Part shown: positions 58,957 through 64,000 of the stretch, piece by piece
Layout: each line of letters starts with the position of its first letter
How positions within the stretch are numbered: the first letter of the stretch is position 1
Source: Dysgonomonas sp. UBA7710
GTDB lineage: Bacteria > Bacteroidota > Bacteroidia > Bacteroidales > Dysgonomonadaceae
NCBI RefSeq assembly: GCF_002482385.1
Contig: NZ_DLFW01000035.1
Location: 62,001 to 126,000, forward strand
Direction: 5' to 3'
Length of the DNA: 64,000 nt
Program-made: the position numbers and the translations under genes
The notes under the pieces: generated by a model
What the model saw: only the letters and a program-made list of their open reading frames with translations
Database searches by the model: none
What the model was told of the DNA's origin: nothing

Positions 58957-61039
58957 TACGCTTATTGCTTTTGTTTTTTTCAAACTCAAAGGAGGTTTCT
59001 GCATTTTCTTTCAGCACGATGTAAGCATCGAATTTCTTTCCTGCTTTGCTTGTCATTCCTTTGATTAAAGCCGTTTTGCCTTTATTGACAAGGCTTACAA
59101 TATTTTCGATACTGATTTGTACCCCGCAGACGGTACGGAACTGCACCCAGTTACAAGCCTCATCAGCACATTTCACAATCTTATCACGAATGATGAGTTG
59201 CTGACTTTTGCATTTCGGACAGGTCAATTTTGGCTGATTAGTATTTGCAATGGAAGTTTGCAGCAGTTCATTGGTAATAGATTTCGCATAGGTTTCCATT
59301 TCTTTTTGAAATGTTCCTGCATCCGCTTCGTTGTTTTCAATTTTCTGCAATGCCAGTTCCCATTCTGCGGTCATAGCTACATCTGCAATCTTGCGTTCTT
59401 TAACAAGCCCGTACACCTGCAATCCTTTTTCCGTAGGTATTAAGGAACGCTTATCCCTTTGGATATAATTACGGGTAAACAAGGTTTCGATAATGGCGGC
59501 TCTTGTTGCAGGAGTACCAATACCAATATTTTTCAGGGCTTTCCGTTCTTCCTCGTTTTCAATTTCTTTTCCGGCGGTTTCCATAGCCGATAAAAGTCCG
59601 GCTTCTGTATAAAGCACTGGTGGTTTGGTTTGCTTTTCCAAAACGGCAGCTTCCTTTATTTTAAGTTCGTCGCCTTTAGTCAGTTCGGGTAGTTCCTGTA
59701 CTGGCTCTTCGCCATCATCGGTAAAACTTCCTTTGATGGAACGCCAACCCGCTTCCTGAATTTTACAGCCTTTTGCTGTAAAATCATAGTGCAACACCTG
59801 CAATGATACATCGGTTATTTCTTTGACACAGGCTTGTGATATGGCTTCGAGCAGGCGAAGTGCAATCATATTGTAAATCTTATCTTCATCTGCATTCAGT
59901 ACAGACGGCACTTTGTCGGTAATCAATAAACCGTGATGGTCCGTTACACGGAGGTCATTCACGATACGTTTATTGAACCGTCCCCATTTGATTTTGCTAA
60001 GGGCTTGTTTGCAATCTTCACGGTTCTGCAATGCCCGCACAAGGTTGGGAATTTCTGCCCACATATCTTCAGGTATGTATTTGCTCCCGGTACGGGGATA
60101 AGTAATAAACTTCTTTTCGTACAGGCTTTGCGCAATATTGAGCGTTGCTTCAGCGGATAATTTCAGTCTTTTGTTGGCTTCCTTTTGCAAGCCCGTCAAA
60201 TCAAAAAGCAAGGGCGGTTGTTCTGTAACGCTTTTGGTTTCTACCGATGTAACAGTTGCAATTTCACTGCGCTGAATGGCTTTCAGCGTATCATCAGCAA
60301 GATGCTTTTCATCCCACTTGGTAACGGAAATACTTTTGAAATCAACCTGTGCTTTGTGATGGAGCAATTGTATCTGCCAGTATTTCTTTACAGAGAAATT
60401 TTTGTTTTCGAGATAGCGTTTGCATATCAAAGCTAATGTTGGCGTTTGCACTCTTCCGAGCGAGTAAATGCCATTGCCTGCGGCAATGCTCAACGCCTGT
60501 GTAGCGTTGATGCCTACAAGCCAATCGGCACGGCTTCTGCCTTGTGCAGCCTGATATAACCCGTCAAATTCTTTTCCATTTTTCAGGTTGTCAAAGCCCT
60601 GCTTAATTGCCTTTTCTGTAAGCGAACTAATCCAAAGGCGTTCAAACGGCTTGTTGCATTTCAGGTATTCATAAATGTACCTGAAAATGAGTTCGCCCTC
60701 ACGACCTGCATCGGTCGCCACGATAATGCTATCGCTTTTATTGAACAGTTCTTTGATTACTTTCAGTTGCTTTAATGCGCCAGTATCGGCAGTATAGCCT
60801 TTATCTTTTTTGACCTTGCGAACGGTCAATAAAAACGGGTTAGGCAATATTGGCAAAGCGGCTTTGTCAAATCCCGTATTCCCATAATCTTCGGGCATTC
60901 CCAGTCCTATTAAATGACCGAATGCCCACGTAACTAAATAGCCGTTACCTGTCAGGTAGCCGTCCTTTTTTTCAGATGCTCCCAACAAGACAGCTATCTC
61001 CCTTGCTACGCTTGGTTTTTCTGCAATAATTGTTTTCAT
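58946..61039 (-). CDS. ICE type IA DNA topoisomerase (TopB-like)
   Basis: A 697-residue topoisomerase III-like enzyme. The TOPRIM segment IVATDAGREGELIFRYIYEY lies near residue 108. The active-site tyrosine is in FITYPRTGSKYIP near residue 315, and YSLGRVQTPTLALI belongs to the core. A C-terminal cysteine cluster (CPKCKSQQL, then CADEACNW) is a zinc-finger-like DNA-binding end. It would decatenate or unlink ICE DNA during excision or transfer; homologues are near-universal in this ICE class. It is followed by ORF6N and preceded by DUF3945. Confidence 0.93.
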   Translation of the reverse strand: MKTIIAEKPSVAREIAVLLGASEKKDGYLTGNGYLVTWAFGHLIGLGMPEDYGNTGFDKAALPILPNPFLLTVRKVKKDKGYTADTGALKQLKVIKELFNKSDSIIVATDAGREGELIFRYIYEYLKCNKPFERLWISSLTEKAIKQGFDNLKNGKEFDGLYQAAQGRSRADWLVGINATQALSIAAGNGIYSLGRVQTPTLALICKRYLENKNFSVKKYWQIQLLHHKAQVDFKSISVTKWDEKHLADDTLKAIQRSEIATVTSVETKSVTEQPPLLFDLTGLQKEANKRLKLSAEATLNIAQSLYEKKFITYPRTGSKYIPEDMWAEIPNLVRALQNREDCKQALSKIKWGRFNKRIVNDLRVTDHHGLLITDKVPSVLNADEDKIYNMIALRLLEAISQACVKEITDVSLQVLHYDFTAKGCKIQEAGWRSIKGSFTDDGEEPVQELPELTKGDELKIKEAAVLEKQTKPPVLYTEAGLLSAMETAGKEIENEEERKALKNIGIGTPATRAAIIETLFTRNYIQRDKRSLIPTEKGLQVYGLVKERKIADVAMTAEWELALQKIENNEADAGTFQKEMETYAKSITNELLQTSIANTNQPKLTCPKCKSQQLIIRDKIVKCADEACNWVQFRTVCGVQISIENIVSLVNKGKTALIKGMTSKAGKKFDAYIVLKENAETSFEFEKNKSNKRNGK

Positions 61040-61045
61040 ACTGTA

Positions 61046-62524
61046 TTACATTTTTCTGCCTTTGGATTTTGCAGGAGTTTCAGGCTTTTCCTGTTGTTCC
61101 TGCTGCTTTTCATTTTTCGGTCTTTGTTGCCCGGACTTCAAAGGCTCTTTGATGTTCTTGGTTGCTTCAATTGTCTTACCCTCTGAATTAACGGCTGTCT
61201 GTGTTTTATGGGCTTCGGCAGTTTCTACCCGTGCTTTATACTGACCGGGAAATTCAAAGTTGGTCTTTCCGGTATCTTTGTCGAAAGTGATATAACCCTT
61301 GTAAGGTTGGTCTTTTTTATCTTTCAATTCCACATATATGGTTTGCCCGGCTTTGAACTTGTTGTACTGCTCATCATCGAGTTCTTTGCCCCTGAAAGTT
61401 TTTGGGGCTTCCTGCGGTTGGCTTTGCTGATTATTCTGCTGATTACCCTGTTGATTGTTTTGTTGGTTGGTTTGCGCCTGCTGATGGTTATTGCTTCTGT
61501 CAAACAGGAACTCTACATATCGTTTGTCCGCATTAAACTGTACCGTTGCAGAAAACTCTGTTCCTTTGGTAGAAATCATACCTTCCAGATAAAGCGGTTT
61601 GCCTTCCATTAAGGTTTGCTTTTGCTCGTCATTCAGTTTCACACCTTTTAACTCATCAGGTATTTTTATGAAATCAGTTCGTAATGCCACCACGTCATTG
61701 GTAAGCCTGTCAATGCTGATAATAGACGGCATCAGTTCGCCTGTTTTAGAATTTACCAAATTGACTACACGCCCCATATTGCCCGTTTCAAGCAGGTTTT
61801 TCTTGTCTTCGTCCGTAAACTTGTGACCGAAAAACTCAAAATGGAGGTTAGGCTCTTTTTTGATACCGTGTATTGCCACGATAACATTGCCGTCTTCCGC
61901 TTGCTGTAAAGACAAGCGGGCATCCGTGCGCAGAATAGAACCGCCGAGGTTAATACCTATCGGTAAGAGTTCATTGGTTTTGTAACCTCTTAATAGAGGG
62001 TCAAGCAAGTTTCTTTTTTCAAGATACTCTTTGCTTAATCCGAGGTTTTTCATTGTGTCCCAATCAATCTGCTCCGGCTTGTAGCGATATTCGCTCGTTT
62101 CCGTTGTTGTTTGTGCTGTTGCCATATTATTTTGATTTTCTTGTTTTTTGTCCTGTTGCGGTTCTGCCTTTACTTCGAGTTCTTTCAGCACTTTTTCGCC
62201 GTCGGGACTGGGCTTATCCACGTGCTTTTGTAATTCTTGTGCTTTTTCAGCACCAATAGGGGCGGGTACTTTGAAGAAAGTAAAGTTTGTAGGGTTCTTC
62301 AACTGGCTGAAAAAATTGGAAAAGAAGTTGGAAAAGAAATCGCCGCTTTTGTCCACACGCATAAACTGGTTTTGGTTTTTCTTTGTGGGTTCCACGGTTT
62401 CCATTTTCCCGTTTTCGTCGATACTCTTTACTGCCTGGATTTTCATTTTCTCTTTATCCAGTACGAGTAATATGTCCGAAAGCTGTTCGGGCATTTCCTG
62501 TTTATTGGTTGTTTCTTCACTCAT
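61046..62524 (-). CDS. DUF3945/DUF4099 domain protein
   Basis: A 492-residue soluble protein. The N-terminus (LSDILLVLDKEKMKIQAVKS) and the middle DUF4099 segment (IDWDTMKNLGLSKEYLEKRN, LRGYKTNELLPIGINLGGSI) are followed by DUF3945-type repeats (LNDEQKQTLMEGKPLYLEGM and LDDEQYNKFKAGQTIYVELK). A Q/N-rich linker lies near residue 360 and a basic tail at the end. It is found next to ICE topoisomerases and may assist them, but its activity is unknown. It starts the DUF3945-topo-ORF6N operon below array G. Confidence 0.88.
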   Translation of the reverse strand: MSEETTNKQEMPEQLSDILLVLDKEKMKIQAVKSIDENGKMETVEPTKKNQNQFMRVDKSGDFFSNFFSNFFSQLKNPTNFTFFKVPAPIGAEKAQELQKHVDKPSPDGEKVLKELEVKAEPQQDKKQENQNNMATAQTTTETSEYRYKPEQIDWDTMKNLGLSKEYLEKRNLLDPLLRGYKTNELLPIGINLGGSILRTDARLSLQQAEDGNVIVAIHGIKKEPNLHFEFFGHKFTDEDKKNLLETGNMGRVVNLVNSKTGELMPSIISIDRLTNDVVALRTDFIKIPDELKGVKLNDEQKQTLMEGKPLYLEGMISTKGTEFSATVQFNADKRYVEFLFDRSNNHQQAQTNQQNNQQGNQQNNQQSQPQEAPKTFRGKELDDEQYNKFKAGQTIYVELKDKKDQPYKGYITFDKDTGKTNFEFPGQYKARVETAEAHKTQTAVNSEGKTIEATKNIKEPLKSGQQRPKNEKQQEQQEKPETPAKSKGRKM

Positions 62525-62551
62525 ATTCTGAAAATTTTAAAAGTTCGCTGT

Positions 62552-62621
62552 CGAATGTAAAGGAAGCCTGCACCGAATTGCACTATGTGGCACTCAAAGG
62601 CAGTGTTTGTCACTTATTGGC
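62552..62621 (-). promoter_or_regulatory. phased GCC array G and -7 box of the DUF3945-topoisomerase operon
   Basis: Six triplets in phase on the plus strand: TGC 62569, TGC 62579, GGC 62589, GGC 62599, GTC 62609, GGC 62619, each 10 bp apart. The core GGCAGTGTTTGTC is 62599-62611. On the minus strand TACATTCG (62559-62552) is a -7-like box 40 bp from the core and 28 bp before the ATG. It overlaps the end of the upstream HTH gene. Confidence 0.65.
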
Positions 62622-62918
62622 ATTCAGTTTGGGTAAAGGCGGGTTAAAACTTTCCCTGATGAACTGATGCACATCGGATAGTTTGTAATACAATTTTCCG
62701 CTGATAGTATAGTAAGGCAGCTTACCTATGGAGCGATACCGTTGCAGGGAACGGTTGCTGATTTTCAGCATTTGTAATAAATCCTGATTATCCAATAATT
62801 CTTCGCCGTCTATACTATTGCGCTTCTTTTGCAAATCGTCTATGTGGTTGCCGAGAATGTCAAGCCTATCCATTATGCGTTCCATCCACGCCACAAATTC
62901 CATTTTGTCAATATTCAT
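62610..62918 (-). CDS. excisionase-like helix-turn-helix protein
   Basis: A 102-residue protein with a helical N-terminus and a C-terminal HTH_17 domain: NQDLLQMLKISNRSLQRYRS, then LPYYTISGKLYYKLSDVHQF. It resembles the HTH pair at 27130-27730. It follows the next HTH gene by 11 bp, forming a second two-gene HTH operon near the RteC end of the ICE. Candidate regulator of excision or of the downstream topoisomerase operon. Confidence 0.8.
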   Translation of the reverse strand: MNIDKMEFVAWMERIMDRLDILGNHIDDLQKKRNSIDGEELLDNQDLLQMLKISNRSLQRYRSIGKLPYYTISGKLYYKLSDVHQFIRESFNPPLPKLNANK

Positions 62919-62929
62919 ACCCTAAACTT

Positions 62930-63283
62930 TTACTTATTACCTGATTTCATTTTTCTGCCTTGTTCGATGTAGCTTTTGCCTTTCGCCATAAGCTGCTCCA
63001 CATACTCATCGGTGGTCTGCACGGCATTGGCGTTCAGCATTTCCTTGATTGCGCCAATCGTATAGTAATACTGCCCGTACATTTTTGAAAAGGCTATCTG
63101 CCCGTTGGTGCGCATACGCCACAATGTTTTTTCGCTGATGTGGAGGTACTGGCAGACTTCGTGATTGTTTAGCCACAAACTATCGTAGCTTGTATCTTCC
63201 AGTTTGAGGATATATTCGCTGATGGCTTTCAACCGTTCGTTAAGGTGCTGCCACACTTCTTCGTCAACTGTTATAATATTCAT
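62930..63283 (-). CDS. excisionase-like helix-turn-helix protein
   Basis: A 117-residue protein with HTH_17 domain NHEVCQYLHISEKTLWRMRT, then IAFSKMYGQYYYTIGAIKEM, and a basic C-terminal tail. It is the first gene of the second HTH pair. A weaker phased array (H) lies at 63310-63338, just upstream. By analogy with Xis2c/Xis2d in CTnDOT, such proteins can act in excision and in activation of transfer genes. Confidence 0.8.
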   Translation of the reverse strand: MNIITVDEEVWQHLNERLKAISEYILKLEDTSYDSLWLNNHEVCQYLHISEKTLWRMRTNGQIAFSKMYGQYYYTIGAIKEMLNANAVQTTDEYVEQLMAKGKSYIEQGRKMKSGNK

Positions 63284-63309
63284 AGCAATAATGTTAAATG
63301 TTCACAAGA

Positions 63310-63338
63310 CAAAATTCAGAAGTGTGGCAGTGTTTGTC
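63310..63338 (-). promoter_or_regulatory. partial GCC array H upstream of the HTH pair
   Basis: The core GGCAGTGTTTGTC is at 63326-63338, but the 10-bp phasing is kept for only two triplets. A GAATTTTG box (63317-63310, minus strand) is -7-like, but its spacing differs from the other sites. Confidence 0.4.
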
Positions 63339-63454
63339 CGCCAATGCTTGCCAATTGAAAAAGCGGTTTTTTGAAAATTTTACAATTTCCCAGACAACCT
63401 TATTAAATAAGCGTTTCGGCAGATTTTCCAATTTTTGGGATAAGGAAATATACC

Positions 63455-63484
63455 CGTTCGCCAATTGCCATATATTGGCGAACG
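63455..63484. promoter_or_regulatory. 11-bp inverted repeat upstream of the HTH pair
   Basis: CGTTCGCCAAT (63455-63465) is a perfect inverted repeat of ATTGGCGAACG (63474-63484), with an 8-bp centre. It lies between the RteC terminator and array H. It could be an operator for RteC or an HTH protein. Confidence 0.5.
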
Positions 63485-63491
63485 CAGGCAC

Positions 63492-63521
63492 AAAAAAAAG
63501 CAATACGGAATGCGTATTGCT
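63492..63521 (-). terminator. terminator of the rteC-like gene
   Basis: AGCAATACG and CGTATTGCT form a 9-bp stem with a 5-nt loop. On the minus strand it is followed by a run of eight T, 26 bp after the stop codon at 63547. Confidence 0.9.
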
Positions 63522-63546
63522 TTCAAAGCCTTTACGGACGGGCTAT

Positions 63547-64000
63547 TTATAAGTCCTTATCCATATACTCTTCAAGTGCCTGCTTCAACTGGTCTAAAAA
63601 CAAGGTGCGGCAACCTGAACGGGTTTTCATACGGTGGAATGCGTGATGCACGTCGGTCAGTGAAATTCGGAACAAGACCTGTGAAATGGCGGCGAGCTTT
63701 CGGATGCCGACCTTACCGCCCGATATAGCACCCGAAGCATACAGGGCATACATCAACTCAATCAGGGCGTTTTTGCTGTCCGTCCAGGAAAGTTCTTTGA
63801 TGTCGTCTACGTTCTGAAAAAAGGTGTTGGGATTTTCTTCGGGGCTGATTTTGGTTAAGAGATAGGCGTATAACAGGTCGTTGGCGAGGATGCGGGCTAA
63901 TTTGTAATCGTAATATGTAGAGAATTGCGGGTCGATTTCAAAAACGTAGCTGTTAAGCCCATCAAGGTAATTTATCTGCCCACGCTTAAAATATTCGTGG
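63547..64000 (-). CDS. rteC: RteC domain protein, C-terminal part
   Basis: The frame is open across the window edge and gives 150 C-terminal residues. They read HEYFKRGQINYLDGLNSYVF, then DPQFSTYYDYKLARILANDL, and later GKVGIRKLAAISQVLFRISL and LEEYMDKDL. This is the C-terminal domain of RteC, the CTnDOT regulator that in the DOT system controls excision genes. The N-terminal part lies outside the window. It ends at a strong terminator. Confidence 0.88.
   Translation of the reverse strand, partial: HEYFKRGQINYLDGLNSYVFEIDPQFSTYYDYKLARILANDLLYAYLLTKISPEENPNTFFQNVDDIKELSWTDSKNALIELMYALYASGAISGGKVGIRKLAAISQVLFRISLTDVHHAFHRMKTRSGCRTLFLDQLKQALEEYMDKDL

Larger units (their letters stand above)
15860..64000. 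mobile_element. CTnDOT-like integrative and conjugative element, left part
   Basis: From the integrase onward the window holds a coherent set of Bacteroidota ICE genes: tyrosine integrase, ssb, DUF932, PRTRC proteins, excisionase-like HTH proteins, TraE to TraQ, ParA, relaxosome protein, relaxase, coupling protein, DUF1896, methylase/helicase, topoisomerase, DUF3945 and RteC. The left border is estimated from the last chromosomal gene (15483-15656); the right border is beyond the window. Compared with CTnDOT, traH and traP are absent, rteA/rteB are not seen, and no tetracycline or macrolide resistance gene is present. Confidence 0.85.

Overview
The window is AT-rich Bacteroidota DNA. Its chromosomal part (about 1 to 15.6 kb) carries genes typical of Bacteroidales such as Dysgonomonas or Bacteroides relatives, and several genes have a TAnnTTTG-like -7 promoter box. 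The genus is an inference from gene content. I see no rRNA or tRNA.

Chromosomal part. It opens with the tail of a TolC-type efflux protein. A radical-SAM and DUF4130 DNA-metabolism pair follows, then a sugar nucleotidyltransferase, class II fructose-bisphosphate aldolase, and a complete NAD de novo operon (nadA-nadB-nadC). A looser set of genes comes next: a TIM-barrel protein, a DUF421 membrane protein with a zinc ribbon, a small lipoprotein, a metallophosphoesterase, a truncated globin, and YeaQ-like and DUF3008 stress proteins. Two genes are broken: a topoisomerase IB remnant and a frameshifted FAD oxidoreductase.

Mobile part. From about 15.9 kb to the end of the window lies most of an integrative and conjugative element (ICE) of the CTnDOT-like Bacteroidota class. 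Its left end has a tyrosine integrase, then ssb, DUF932 and a PRTRC (ParB-related, ThiF-related) operon. The transfer genes are parA-DUF3408-traD and traE,F,G,I,J,K,L,M,N,O,Q on the minus strand. The relaxosome protein, relaxase and coupling protein are on the plus strand. The maintenance block has a giant methylase/helicase, DUF1896, ORF6N, topoisomerase, DUF3945 and excisionase-like HTH proteins, and it ends in a partial RteC. The right end lies outside the window.

Cargo sits between these modules. It includes a RES / GIY-YIG / AbiH cassette, a large protein with a HEPN-type RxxxxH motif, and a tightly coupled HTH / ABC-three-component / restriction-nuclease operon between traD and traE. 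It also includes a CLC fluoride exporter behind a fluoride riboswitch. A DUF5710 gene in the cargo is interrupted by a stop codon.

The least expected signal is regulatory. Seven places in the ICE carry a helically phased array of GCC triplets every 10 bp around a core GGCAGTRTTTGGC; an eighth site has only the core. Each array is oriented toward the gene downstream and lies about 40 or 50 bp from a -7-like box. The arrays precede nearly every transfer operon but none of the defence cargo, which suggests one ICE-wide transfer regulon.
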